This document shows, piece after piece, positions 1 to 10,159 of a DNA stretch of 64,000 nt. Numbering within the stretch: position 1 is the first letter of the stretch; each line of letters begins with the position of its first letter. The translations under genes and the position numbers were made by a program. Under the pieces are notes generated by a model that made no database searches, was not told the DNA's origin, and saw only the letters and a list, made by a program, of their open reading frames with translations. This DNA comes from Phoronis australis (taxonomy: Eukaryota; Phoronida; Phoronidae): positions 1 to 64,000 of the forward strand of contig NMRA01000045.1 in the NCBI GenBank assembly GCA_002633005.1, read 5' to 3'.

Positions 1-50
1 CGGATAAAAATCGCCCGACCTCCCGCCCGCCCGCCCGCCCGCGTGCATCG
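1..50. repeat. CCCG-rich simple repeat at window edge
   Basis: The four-base unit CCCG is repeated about five times near positions 22-43. It is low complexity with no coding meaning. Confidence 0.8.
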
Positions 51-90
51 GTTGATCTCATCCTTGATAGACCTAATATAAAAAACCAGC

Positions 91-235
91 CTCAGGTCCA
101 GTAACGCTAGGACCTCGCTAAAAAGGAAGACTTCACGAGATTACGTGAGATATTGCATTGTAATTTGAATGAGATCACGTGACTTTGACTAGAATTTAGC
201 TAGGTCCTAGCGCAAGTCTTAGAGTTACTGAACGC
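91..235. mobile_element. Short palindromic MITE, copy 1
   Basis: The left end reads AGTAACGCTAGGACCTCGCT and the right end is its imperfect reverse complement (GGTCCTAGCGC, then AGTTACTG), so the ~145-bp unit would fold into a hairpin. Three more copies with the same ends lie at 25227-25357, 42062-42176 and 57487-57604. A shared AAAATCACG-type core and inverted ends fit a non-autonomous DNA transposon. The superfamily is unknown because no target duplication is clear. Confidence 0.65.
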
Positions 236-420
236 ACGCCAGGTGTCATAGTTGACATAAGACCACGTTACACCAAGAACAGTTCAAAAGGTAGAAAAGG
301 GTTGTGCGCGGCCTACTGGACGATTCCATATGCTCATATGAATATATTTATGCCTAACTATGACAGTGTACATGTATATCACGGTGCGCATCAACGCTGA
401 AAAACACTTGTACGGTAAAT

Positions 421-801
421 ATGGATGCGTGTTCAAGGATACTTGTGGTCGGTATCTATTTGACTGCTGTTCCATGTGTCTCCAGTCAGTTGTCCATGTA
501 CGGACAACAAGTTAATACATGTCAACCTAAAGAAGATGGTTTTTATAACACCGCGACCAAAATACCTATTCGTTCTGTTCTCGAATACTATGCTGCCTTT
601 GCGGCTCGTAGTGAAATAGAATGTACGGTGTTGTGTAGACGAGAGCGATGCGGGTCCGCCTACTGGCTCGATGGGTCTCGAATGTGCTACTTGTCAAATT
701 ACTGGCCAAATGAAAGGACGGCATCCACCAACACAGTCACAGACGTTGGTAAAGTGTTGACTGAGGACTGCAAGCACCTGTTGGCGGTTCAACCTGAATT
801 G
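421..801 (+). CDS. Exon 1: secreted PAN/apple-like protein, start of the PAN-CTHRC1-like gene
   Basis: The ATG at 421 opens a 127-residue first exon. Residues 1-22 are a clean signal peptide (hydrophobic core, small residues before the likely cut at SS|Q). The mature part has six cysteines (34, 68, 72, 77, 89, 117). The cluster ECTVLCRRERCGSAYWL followed by RMCYL has the spacing of PAN/apple modules, which bind protein or carbohydrate outside the cell. The exon ends in phase 0 at a GTATGA donor (802); reading through meets a stop two codons later. The phase fits the Cys-rich exon at 2103, and the CTHRC1-type exons lie further on. PAN family assignment rests on cysteine pattern only. The first exon and secretion signal are well supported; the joined gene model is inferred. 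Confidence 0.72.
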
Positions 802-894
802 GTATGATTTCCTCGTCTTTGAACGTCGCTTTGACTACAAGGGAAACATATATTTACAGTGAAATTCATAGCCGCCTTCCTATTATTAAAATTA

Positions 895-1083
895 TTGTTA
901 TAATAATAATAATAATGATAATGATAATGGTGATAATAATAATACTTATTATAATGGTAATGATAATGATGATGATGATGATGATGATTATAATGATAAT
1001 GATAATAATGATGATGATAATGATGATAATGATAATGATAAGGATAATGATGATGATTATGATGATGATGATAATTAATAATA

Positions 1084-1118
<35 letters not shown>

Positions 1119-1159
1119 CAGTAATAGTAGTAGAACTTGTTATTGTTGTAGCAGCAGCA

Positions 1160-1190
<31 letters not shown>

Positions 1191-1245
1191 TAGTAGTATC
1201 ATTATCTTCATTATTATTATCATTATTACTATTACTTTAACTAAC
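895..1245. repeat. Compound trinucleotide microsatellite (ATA/ATG/TTA/AGC)
   Basis: Runs of AAT, GAT, TTA and then AGC/GCA triplets follow one another. The apparent long open frame here is only Ile/Met repeats and is not a gene. It lies in the first intron of the PAN-CTHRC1-like gene. Confidence 0.95.
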
Positions 1246-1258
1246 ATATCAGCAAAAA

Positions 1259-1431
1259 GTTGTCATTGTGTGCGTGTGTTTGTATAGCCAGACAATAAAG
1301 TTGTCATTGCGTGCGTGTGTTTGTATAGCCAGACAATAAAGTTGTCATTGCGTGCGTGTGTTTGTATAGCCCGACAATAAAGTTGTCATTGCGTGCGTGT
1401 GTTTGTATAGCCAGAAAATAAACCCTCTATT
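1259..1431. repeat. 41-bp minisatellite, about four units
   Basis: TGTCATTG recurs at 1261, 1302, 1343 and 1384, a constant 41-bp step. Each unit contains TTTGTATAGCC and (A)CAATAAAG and differs from the next at one or two bases. The units are directly adjacent with no unique spacers, so this is not a CRISPR array. Confidence 0.95.
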
Positions 1432-2102
1432 AATGCTGAAATAAGCAGCATTCCGTTACCAAAGAAGCTTTTGATTTGAGTGTTGAAGATCCTGTCACAC
1501 CACATTGTCCGAGATCGTCAAAGCTATGGGTTGGAAATTAACTGAGAGTCATTTATTATTTGAGAACATGCTCGGAGCACAAAATAGCCGTGAGAAATTG
1601 TTTTGTAGAACCTGCACTAGCCCGTCAATTCTTTTCATGCCCTGAATCTAAGGTCAGTTTCATAATGGTTAGTTGTCTGAATGAGATGTTTTTGTCGGAA
1701 GGAGTGTTTATAGTCATTTTATGTTGTTATGTCGTTCTTTCGCTACAATCAGGTGTTGTTGTTTGCTACGTGCTTGTCTCAAAGAACGTAACTTGACAAC
1801 GATATTTTCACAGAGGCGTAACGATGGATTAAAACTATATTAGAGAAAGTCTAAAATTTCGGTATTATTGTGAAACGGTCCACTAAGGGAAATCACTATT
1901 TTTCATCAATCTTCTGTGCATTTCTGGATTTTTCACTATAAACGTTACGTTTTCCTATAAATTGATATTATTATATTTCCATGTGATATTTTCTTAAAAT
2001 GTGAACACTGAGCTCCTCTTCCATTGAAAAGTAACAAAGACTTTTGCTCAAATTAAGGATCACAGTGTATCAATTGTGTGATATATTTCTGTTCTGTTCC
2101 AG
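1432..2102. other. Intron sequence, nothing recognised
   Basis: AT-rich sequence between the minisatellite and the next exon. It holds a 78-codon open frame at 1560-1796 without family features or splice support. It ends with a pyrimidine-rich tract and a CCAG acceptor at 2099-2102. Confidence 0.6.
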
Positions 2103-2211
2103 ATAAATAGCAACAAACATGACTCGAGTTCCGAGTGCACCTCTAGATCGTGTACCGCCGGTGATCATACGTGTCGCAAAGATTGCGACAATGGGATCGG
2201 AGTCTGTGTGG
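2103..2211 (+). CDS. Exon 2 (probable): Cys-rich linker of the PAN-CTHRC1-like gene
   Basis: After a CTGTTCCAG acceptor, frame 0 (matching exon 1) reads a Ser/Cys-rich stretch containing CTSRSCTAGDHTC and KDCDNGIGVCV, six cysteines in about 25 residues. This is typical of small extracellular disulphide modules. The frame runs into TAA at 2223-2225, so the exon could be a terminal exon ending there. Alternatively it uses the GTTCGT donor after 2211 (phase 1), which would join in frame to the exon at 4906. The second reading is preferred because it links the PAN and CTHRC1-like parts, but no transcript proves it. A 39-bp tandem array starts inside the exon's 3' end. Confidence 0.5.
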
Positions 2212-2442
2212 GTTCGTATTACTAAACCTCATGAAGACACGTCTGTGTCGATGCGTATTACTAAACCTCATAAAGACACGTCTGTGTCGGTGCGTATTAC
2301 TAAACCGCATAAAGACACGTCTGTGTTGGTGCGTATTACTAAACCTCATAAAGACACGTCTGTGTCGGTGCGTATTACTAAACACCATAAAGACACGTCT
2401 GTGTCAGTGCGTATTACTAAACCCCATAAAGACATGTCTGCC
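2198..2442. repeat. 39-bp minisatellite, six units, grown out of an exon end
   Basis: GTATTACT recurs at 2216, 2255, 2294, 2333, 2372 and 2411, exactly 39 bp apart, with the surrounding CATAAAGACACGTCTGTGTCG shared. 39 is divisible by 3, so open frames exist on both strands that are only repeat translations. In the exon-2 frame every unit carries the same TAA, so the expansion adds no coding sequence. Confidence 0.95.
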
Positions 2443-4389
2443 ATGACTGCAAGCTTTACATTCGGCATTTCAAATGTATCTGATATGGACATCATATCCT
2501 AAAAATGTAGTTTTGATGCAACAAATTATTTGGCCAAAAAGTACCATTGTTTCTGATATTTACCACGACTAAGAAAAAGAAAAAACGCCATCAAGTGTTA
2601 CCAAGTTCTCGTATTTTTGTGTGCGAACAATGGCACGTAGGCAAGGCTAGGGTAAGCAAGGCGAGAAACGTCATGATTTGCCAAATTATGAGTAAAAAAC
2701 GAATTCCGCATCAACTTTGCTCATATGAGATAGAATTGTTTGTTTTTTTGAAAAAGTAAACAACTAAATACCGCACAACCGACTCAATTTTAAAAAGACC
2801 AGAACCACCTATGTTTTTGCCTTCAAAGCAGGACAGTCAAAATGTAAACCTAATGCGTTCGGTCTCATTTTCGCAAAAATTACAAATCATCAAGCCTCAT
2901 TTTGTACAGAAAATTTGTTACGAGATTGACGAGGTCGCGCAAATGTAAGCGAGCGTTACACAAGTAAGCTCGGGACCTTGCTAACACGGACGAGCAGAAT
3001 GGCAGCTACTGAAATGATTAGTTGGCCGGTCTGAGTGAGCATGATGGAAGAAAATTCGCGATTTCCATTCCGTAAACGAAAAATTTCAACGCAAGTTTCC
3101 CGGATATTTTGCATTGCGCAACCCCTCGCTTTGGTGTCTTAATGTTGAAATGATAACAAAAACACACTTGTCAAAAACAAAGGTTTGATTTCGGTCATTC
3201 ACTGTTAAAGAAATTGCTACTGTTCTTTTCTCAGCGAGAGAAGAACTGACAGTCTTTGTTACTTCTAACCAGGGTCTTAAAGCTGCTCTTCCTGGCGAAT
3301 TAGTTTCTGACGCCAAGAGCGTATGACCTTTTAGGAATTCCATGCGATTTATAGCAAATAATCCGAGGTGCAACACAGGATTAAGCAATTCGATGACTGC
3401 TCGGGAAGACAGGCAAGTAAGGAATGTACAACGTGATTTATTGTCCTCATATTATCACTCAAGTAACACCGGCGTCTAAAATGACCACGTTGGCGTAACT
3501 GTGGTGCAAATGCCTTCCACTACACTGACCAAATGCAGAGGGGAAACACCGTACGTTCAGGACGGTCTAAGTATACCATGGTCGTTCATCATAATTCAAT
3601 ACAAAGGGGAAGACGGGGTACTGATATTGGCCGCTAATTTTAGTAGTCGCATATTCTTAACAATAGCTCGTTTACAATATAACACCGTTATTGTAAAATC
3701 ACTTTTTGAAGCCTTACTTAATGAATGTGAGCGAGTGCAACGTGTAAAACGGCAGCCGTATGTGCTGAACACAAATACTTACTTGGCAAATTAATTATCA
3801 AATGAAAAAATAACGTATTCGTAATCCCTTGACACGTGGTGTCATCAGTGACGTCCTTGAAAAGGCGTTCTTGCACACTACGTTGTAAACAAATGTCTCT
3901 AGGGTCTTAACTAACCTTCAGTACTATAAAACTGGATATTTTTTTAGGCTGTAATATTTCTAAAACTTTTGAAGCCAACTTAAATATTGATGATTGCACC
4001 TCTTTACTATTTCGTGAAAACGTGTAATGTTTTTTTTTTGTCTACCGAGAGAGAAAAGTTTGCGGTAACACGGCAATTTATATTTAAATAAATCAATATT
4101 GTTTCGTTTATATATTTTTCTAACCTTTCGTATTTTGTTTATCCGTTTTCTGTTGACCTTGGTTCCCCCTCCTCTTTCCGATGATGCGGTATTTGTTCGG
4201 ATGGAAGGTGCTCTCAACATTCGACGGTTTTTTGCCCAATGGCATATTTTTTCTGTTAGAAAAATATTTTTTACCTGTAAATAAACACATTTAAAGTTGA
4301 GGCATTCTTTTTAATTTTTGAAATGTAATATTTCGCGTGCAGTAGAAACCAGTTGAGTACTTTGTTTTCTCTTTTTAAACAGAGTTCCA
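2443..4389. other. Gene-free intronic/intergenic stretch
   Basis: Short open frames at 2547, 3086, 3501 and 3960 have no recognisable domain, no credible splice context and mixed composition. I see no RNA gene. The part adjoining 4390 may be decayed LINE tail. Confidence 0.5.
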
Positions 4390-4672
4390 AAACTTATATT
4401 TTTTCCAAATGGAGTTTGGAGTCGATCGTTGCTGTAAACAGGTTCTCAATATTGCACCAAAAAGAGCGCGTGATACAACAATCTAGAAATGAGTGTTCGA
4501 TTGTATCACATTCCTTCTCACAGACAGTACAAGAATCAGAATCAACGTAATTAATTTCAAATGACCAAGCGTTTGCAGGAAGGATCTTATGCAGCACTTT
4601 GTATTGAAACTGGCATATCTTTGTATAGTTTACACTAAAAGAGGGATTTTTATAAAACTTCCTCCACACTCA
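4390..4672 (-). mobile_element. L1/Tx1-like LINE fragment, C-terminal end of ORF2
   Basis: The minus-strand frame has FQYKVLHKILPANAW, then C-x2-C (CTVC) and later EHSFLDC and FW. This order (hydrophobic 'FQ.K.LH.ILP' block, C-x2-C, then H and C) is the conserved C-terminus of L1/Tx1-clade ORF2. The same signature is seen in the larger copy at 42.9-45.3 kb. There is no reverse transcriptase here, so it is a truncated relic inside an intron of the PAN-CTHRC1-like gene. Confidence 0.7.
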
Positions 4673-4905
4673 AGGATCAAAATGTATTAGTTGATTTATT
4701 CATTCAGTGATCATCTCTCTCACGTGTAAGTAATTGTCTCATGTTGTCTGTATTATGCTTTTTGTATAGATCACCATGGATACAAATTGTCAAGTTTTTT
4801 ATGTTAACCTGGTAACCTGTGTATTCTTATTTATTTATTTTATGTTTAATTATGTGGTTATAATTTTTATTCTACGCTGTTTTATTATTACACACGTGTT
4901 TACAG

Positions 4906-5156
4906 ATATCCATTATAAATACTATAACTACGTAATTAAACCTAACCAAAGAGTGATGAAGGTAAAGATAGATGACAATGACAACTGTAAATATACATGT
5001 GGGAATAAAAATGGCATTTGTACACATGAAATATTAATGGCAAATAACATTATCGCTTTAGCCAATCTCACAGACTGTGAGGAGATTCCCGTTTCCAACA
5101 TACGCCAGTGGTATTGGCCTAACTTTAACTCACCTCAGGATAATGGAACAATAGTG
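4906..5156 (+). CDS. Exon 3: start of the CTHRC1-type domain
   Basis: A TTTACAG acceptor at 4905 opens an 83-codon exon ending at a consensus GTGGTAAGT donor after 5156 (phase 1 in, phase 0 out). It contains CKYTCGNKNGICTHEI and ends with RQWYWPNFNSPQDNGTIV. That last part matches, by position and pattern, the segment of collagen triple helix repeat-containing protein 1 that has a Cys/Trp motif followed by 'Y/F..D.GKI'. The open frame extends upstream to 4776 through a hydrophobic AT-rich stretch that is better read as intron than as a membrane anchor. It joins in frame to exon 4 at 6588. An alternative tiny terminal exon at 5295-5324 also fits the phase. Confidence 0.68.
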
Positions 5157-5216
5157 GTAAGTGACAAAGGACATTACATGCACACGATTCTGCATTTACT
5201 GTAATAAAAATATGTA

Positions 5217-5248
5217 CCTTTCTTTCTTTCTTTCTTTCTTTCTTTCTC
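5217..5248. repeat. (CTTT)n microsatellite
   Basis: About eight TTTC units in the intron just after exon 3. Confidence 0.95.
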
Positions 5249-5324
5249 TTTTCACTTGTTTGTTCTAGACGAATTCGCAAACGATGGATTACAGTGCACA
5301 TGGGTATATGAAGTCACGTTGTAG

Positions 5325-6587
5325 GCTTTGAAGGATGGCTCGAAGTTGTCGAGAGACCACAAATATGATATCCCAATGTTATCCCAAGTTGTTTACTCCC
5401 AGCTGTCTGATTCTTCGAATGATCATCCGGTCCTCCACCCCTCTCCCTCTCCGTCTTGTGGTTGCTGTGGGAGAAAATTGTTTTTCTGCAATACCAGACT
5501 CAGCTCATTTCGGGAACTTATCTCTTAAAGGTAAATGGAACACGTTCAGCGAGGAGTCTGCTGTACGTTTGTGGTTACAAAAACTTTGGTTTTGGTCCGT
5601 AAACTGTAAGTCCGTGAGCCATGTTTTGGGTGTGCACGTTAGACGGAGTCTACAGACACATCAGTCGTGCGAGGCCCTGTGTTCATAACTGCGCGAGCAT
5701 TGTGGGTAAATACAGAGAGGGCGCTGTGTTGTTTCAGGGAGTGGCTATTGTTGTTATTTTACGGGATTGGATCACTTTAAGTTTAAACTGTTCTCAGATG
5801 ACAATCCTGACAAAACAAACAGTGGTATTGCAAACAAATTTAGAACATTTACTGACTGAGGTCAATAATAGCTAACATGGCCCAGCTGCAATCAGCAAAC
5901 TGTGTTCCCCAATGATCAGTTATTTCCAGCAAGACCTCAGGCTTGGCTTTGAAGTCTTGGTTGTGTTCAGGGTGGACAGATTTTTCCTTGATCTCTATAT
6001 GTTCGCAAACAGAGCTTGAGGGCTTACGCAAATAGTCAAAGTTCTCAGAGACAAACTGTGGTAAGCAATCTCTCTGTTGTCTCGAATCAGCCGCCATGCC
6101 CTTTGCAGCGCTGAGTGCTCACTTTGAAAAATTTCAGATAGTCTGATACTGACTTACTCACCTGAGGGGCTCAGGAGAGCAATTACTGATATTGCATCAA
6201 AACGTGAGATATAGGGGTACTGTTTCGTGTGTTTTTTTTTCTTTAAATCTGTGGTACCTGATTAAAGCTAATAAATGTGATAAGTAAGAAAGTTAGCTAA
6301 AATGCACAATATGAACGAAATCTGCGTCACAGGGTTTATCACCCCCTGTATGAATTTTTGCATTCTTTGAACGGTACTGCACTCTTAAGATTGTGTTGTA
6401 AACCATTCTTGGCAAATGTTTCGCGCCTACCCAAACAAAACGTTGGTATAGACAATTAGGGTTGAACCCTTGTAATTTAGTCTGATTGATGATTATTAAA
6501 ATCATATAGTAGTCAAACATGGTTCACAAATTCCTTCGACGATGCTAAATAAAATCATAAGAAACTCGCAGACTTTCTTTCTTCTAG
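5325..6587. other. Intron with no supported gene
   Basis: Open frames at 5328-5875 (+) and 5849-6520 (-) lack recognisable domains. The interval ends in a strong pyrimidine tract (CTTTCTTTCTTCTAG) that forms the acceptor of the next exon. Confidence 0.5.
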
Positions 6588-6786
6588 ACTGTCACTTACA
6601 AGAAACAGCACGACGTGACGTCATTACGAGTTCAGTTCAGGGCGACAATCCGCTCTGCTTACAATCAAACGAATGGCTGCTGTCGGTGGTACTACACTTT
6701 CAATGACAAGGAATGCACTGACCCGGGTCCTGTCGAGATAGTGTGGTGGAGGAATTTAGCCACGGACTACTATAGACCTTCACGTA
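6588..6786 (+). CDS. Exon 4: CTHRC1-type domain core
   Basis: Between TTCTTCTAG and a perfect GTAAGT donor (6787) lies a 66-codon open exon. It reads TSLRVQFRATIRSAYNQTN, then CCRWYYTFNDKEC, then DPGPVEIVWW. This is the diagnostic core of the CTHRC1 C-terminal domain ('LRV.F.....CC.RWYFTFNG.EC..P.PIE'), a secreted matrix-associated domain linked to Wnt/TGF-beta signalling in vertebrates. It is phase 0 at the start, matching exon 3, and phase 1 at the end. The following exon, which should carry the rest of the domain, was not found before the Kolobok-like element at 7083 or further on. The domain call is firm; the gene's full extent is not. Confidence 0.82.
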
Positions 6787-7082
6787 GTAAGTAGTTCTTA
6801 TAAAAGAAGTTCCTCGTGAAGAAACAAGTATAGTTTCCAAAAATGCAATTGATGTGAATTTCCAATAGCTTTTACTATCTCGACATTTCAGTAATTCTGA
6901 ACCTCTAAAGAGAACGGGTAAGTTTCAGTTTATGATTTTGTATTCAAAATAAGAATTATATTAAATTATTGGCAACAAAACTGCCAACAGTAACCACGAG
7001 CAATGTTGTATAGAGTTAATAAAATCAGTGGGAACACAATACGTCCTAAGTATGGATTTATCGTGAAGCTATTTAATCTTAA

Positions 7083-8762
7083 AGGAGCATGCCACCCAAA
7101 AAACAACCCAATTTGTATCAATTTAGATCGAGTAGTTCTACTCCATAACGACACGTGCGGTTGCGTTACCTGACACCTGACGGCAGACGGAGGTGTTGAA
7201 ATTATCCAATTACGTCATCGGTTTCACACGCGTTCTGTTCAGCAGTTCACAACACGGGTTACTGGTGTCAGCTTATCGCTTGGAGTCATCGTTTAGCACC
7301 AATAAATCATCAAACTTCGATGTAAAACCCTTAAAAATACACCGAGTTCTTACAAAAACGTGTTGTTTTATTTCGTTCTTACGGATTTATTGGTAATTGG
7401 ACAAACCGTAGCCTACAAAATTCGGCAGGCCAATCAGGTCCGTAGCAGGAGTTTGGGGTGTGTTTGGAGATAATTTCGAAGTGTTTTCCGTGAGATACAG
7501 ACAGGAGAACCTAGATCTGTGTTGTTTAGATTTGTGATTTTCTGATTTCTATACACAAAACGCTCGTTATCCTGGCCAGTGGCTCGGAGCCTGATCAGGC
7601 CCGTCAGCGGCCGGCCGGATTGACTCGTTATCCTGGCCAGTGGCTCGGAAACTGATCAGAAACACGAACAAACCAGCCAAAGTTCAGTGGAAACTAATCT
7701 TCCAGTCAAGAAAAAACTATACTAGTGAGCCAAAGTAATGTGCACGTGATTATGTTGGTGAATTAACCACGAAAATGCAAATCTACTTACTCGTCGGGGG
7801 CCGCCAATTCAGTTCCCGGCCGCTTTGGCCACAGCACCGTCAGGGCAGAAGTTGTACATTGACAATCATTATTTGAGTAATGTAAATGTAAATAAAGATT
7901 CCCCTAACACCTGGTCGTGGGGTGGAAATCGAATTGTTTCACAACAGTTTCTGCCAGCAAACACTAAATTAGAGCTCACACGGCCTCGGTGTCCCGTCAA
8001 TTAGTTTTATTGCACCTAAAGCCGGTAACGCAGTGACTATTCATTGCTGGCTTCTGAAATCATTTCGTGCACTCACGAACACTCCAAAAGCATTTCAAAT
8101 TACATCTAATGAGACAGACTTTGTTTCACTTTTATATAAGTATTGGTTAGATTGAGAATAATTCATTTTGAAACAGAACGGTAAGTAATAAACGCCAACA
8201 TGGCAACTCGCAATCCCGACTTAGGACGAGCTAGAGCGGCTCATCAACCCCGATTTCGCAGGTGGATCGTTAAGTCTTACAGGCTATCAATTCGAACAGG
8301 AATACAGTGATGAAGAAATACTAAAGAGGCGCCGTGAACAAGCTCTGACAACGGAACGTATGGAGTTATTTGGTAAGCCGGCATTCGTGAGGCACTGTCG
8401 ACGTTGCGGTCTGCAGGACACAGACACGGAGATGTCATACTTGCTATTTACAGCGTACATTTCATTCTTCACTACCATGAGCAACTTCCTAAGCATTTCG
8501 GACTCTCGAGGAAGTAAAAAAAAACCCGATATACTCGCTTTCCTCGCAGCTGCTTAGTTCGGACAAGCGGGAACGATACACCGCAACATAGCGGCATTCA
8601 TTATGCATATGAACCACTGACGTCGCTAGCGTCGTTTCTCATCTTCCTCACAGGTTATCGCGACACCTCTTGGCAAGGTAAGGTCGACCGTACGCGAGGC
8701 GATGTGGAAATAGACCGATTAAGACGGCAAAAAAGACTAATTACATCGGGTGGCATTAGCCT
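7083..8762 (-). mobile_element. Kolobok-like DNA transposon, copy 1
   Basis: The ends are inverted (AGGAGCATGCCACCC at left; GGGTGGCATTAGCCT at right) and both are flanked by TTAA (7079-7082 and 8763-8766). Inside, the minus strand around 8300-8480 holds a badly decayed THAP-type DNA-binding region better preserved in the copy at 17735-19384. TTAA target sites plus a THAP domain is the Kolobok signature; piggyBac also uses TTAA but lacks THAP. No transposase core survives, so it is non-autonomous. It also carries a 64-bp internal tandem duplication (CTCGTTATCCTGGCCAGTGG at about 7563 and 7625). Confidence 0.75.
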
Positions 8763-9000
8763 TTAACGATCCACCTGCGAAGTCGGGACTGATGAGCTCT
8801 AGCTCGTCCTAAGTCGGGATTGCGAGTTGCCATGTTGGCATTAATTACTGAGCGTTCTGTTTCAAAATGACTTAATCTCACCCTGACCAATACTTATATA
8901 AAACTGAAACTAAGTCTGTCTCATTAGATGCAATTTGTAATGCCTTTGGAGTGTTCGTGAGTGCAAATGATTTGAGAAGCCAGCAATGAATAAATCACTC
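8763..9000 (+). mobile_element. Inverted partial copy of the same Kolobok-like element
   Basis: This is the reverse complement of about 8045-8275 of the adjacent element (for example CGATCCACCTGCGAAGTC here versus its complement at 8260). The two arms of ~230 bp are separated by ~490 bp and could form a fold-back. It begins exactly at the TTAA that bounds copy 1. Confidence 0.7.
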
Positions 9001-10159
9001 TTGTGAATGCCTTGCGTACTTCGTCGGCCCACACACACTCGCTAGGTGTCGCCACGGTCCATGACACAATAATGGCGGTGGCCTTGGTGAATAGTCTTGT
9101 TAGCGTCTTTGGTAAGTCTCCAAAATCCACTAGATTCTTAACTTCGGATGTTAACGACTGAGAATATAATGATAATTTTTATGTACGACCACGTTCCCTC
9201 AAACGCAAGCTTGTTTAAACCAACGCTTAATTGGTATCAAGCTTCCAAAATTACGTGCGGTGTACTTAGCGTACACGATACGTCGCGTGTAGAATCGAGG
9301 GGTTGATTAAACCATTATTCCTAGCAATTCCCACTGGCGTTTGAAAACTGCTTTTGTTTTTAACCTTTTAAGTCCGATGAAAAGTTGAAAAGGACTGTGC
9401 CGAATAAACATAATACTGCGTATTCAAACTGCGGAATTTTTTATAACGAGTTAGTGGCCAATACAATACACAACTGAATGAAAATTCAGCGTTACATACC
9501 ATTTTTTAAAACAGCGCCCTCTAGAGTTTTCTAGCCGACATTCTCGGTTGGGTCAATCACATACATGTAACTCGCTACCTGTAGCGCTGCCGTTCAATGG
9601 GGAATGAGGAAGAGCGGGGGAGGGGGAGTGCGAGGGGAATGGAGAGGATGATGGTGGTAGTGGGTGACAGAATGGTGAATGTTGACCACGACCCTTTTTG
9701 TCCCTCTGACGGCACACGCATGCTGGCGCTCCCAGTGGAGAACATGAGAATTCGCGAACCGAGTTAACTACTGATTTAGCCTGACCAAGAATTAAGAATG
9801 TATTTGTGACATGTTGCATAGTGAATTCTGAGGTTGCGCCATGATCAATAATTTTACTCAGTTGAGTGTCTGAAGTCCTGCCTCCGCTGTACTGTGAATA
9901 GCCGCGTTACAAGTTTGCGGAGGTTGCGTTTACATGTGCGTTATCAGCTTCTTATTCGATTTACAGCAGTGATAAAGATGTCTGCTGTCTGTGAGTGGAA
10001 TGTGACCGAGCATTAGCTTATTATCATTTTTCTCAATGTCGGAAGTTATGTCGACCAAAACGGAATGTTTTTGTTCAAAATCGACTCACTTTTGCCAAAG
10101 ATTCGCCTACATATTCGTAAACAGATCTAGTGAATAAAAGCACTGTCTTTGGCACTGGT
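9001..10159. other. Gene-free stretch
   Basis: Nothing codes convincingly. There is a GGGGA-rich low-complexity patch near 9600-9660, whose reverse complement gives a Pro/Ser open frame that is not a gene. Confidence 0.5.

Noticed and set aside
804-1124. 106-codon Ile/Met-rich frame
   Set aside because: Pure translation of ATA/ATG/GAT microsatellites.
1259-1431. CRISPR-like direct repeats
   Set aside because: 41-bp units are directly adjacent with no unique spacers, in a eukaryotic intron.
2119-2502. Three overlapping repeat-protein frames on both strands
   Set aside because: The 39-bp unit is divisible by three, so every frame without a stop stays open; the supported frame is the Cys-rich exon that ends before the array.
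4776-4905. Membrane-spanning N-terminus in front of the CTHRC1-type exon
   Set aside because: AT-rich, ends at a TTTACAG acceptor, and the exon content starts after it; it is more likely intron translation.
5295-5324. Tiny terminal exon after 5156 ending VYEVTL-stop
   Set aside because: Phase-compatible, but the join to 6588 gives a continuous CTHRC1 domain match, which is much stronger.
6892-6916. Short terminal exon after exon 4
   Set aside because: The acceptor and phase fit, but it would end the protein in six residues and omit the rest of the CTHRC1 domain; too short to support.
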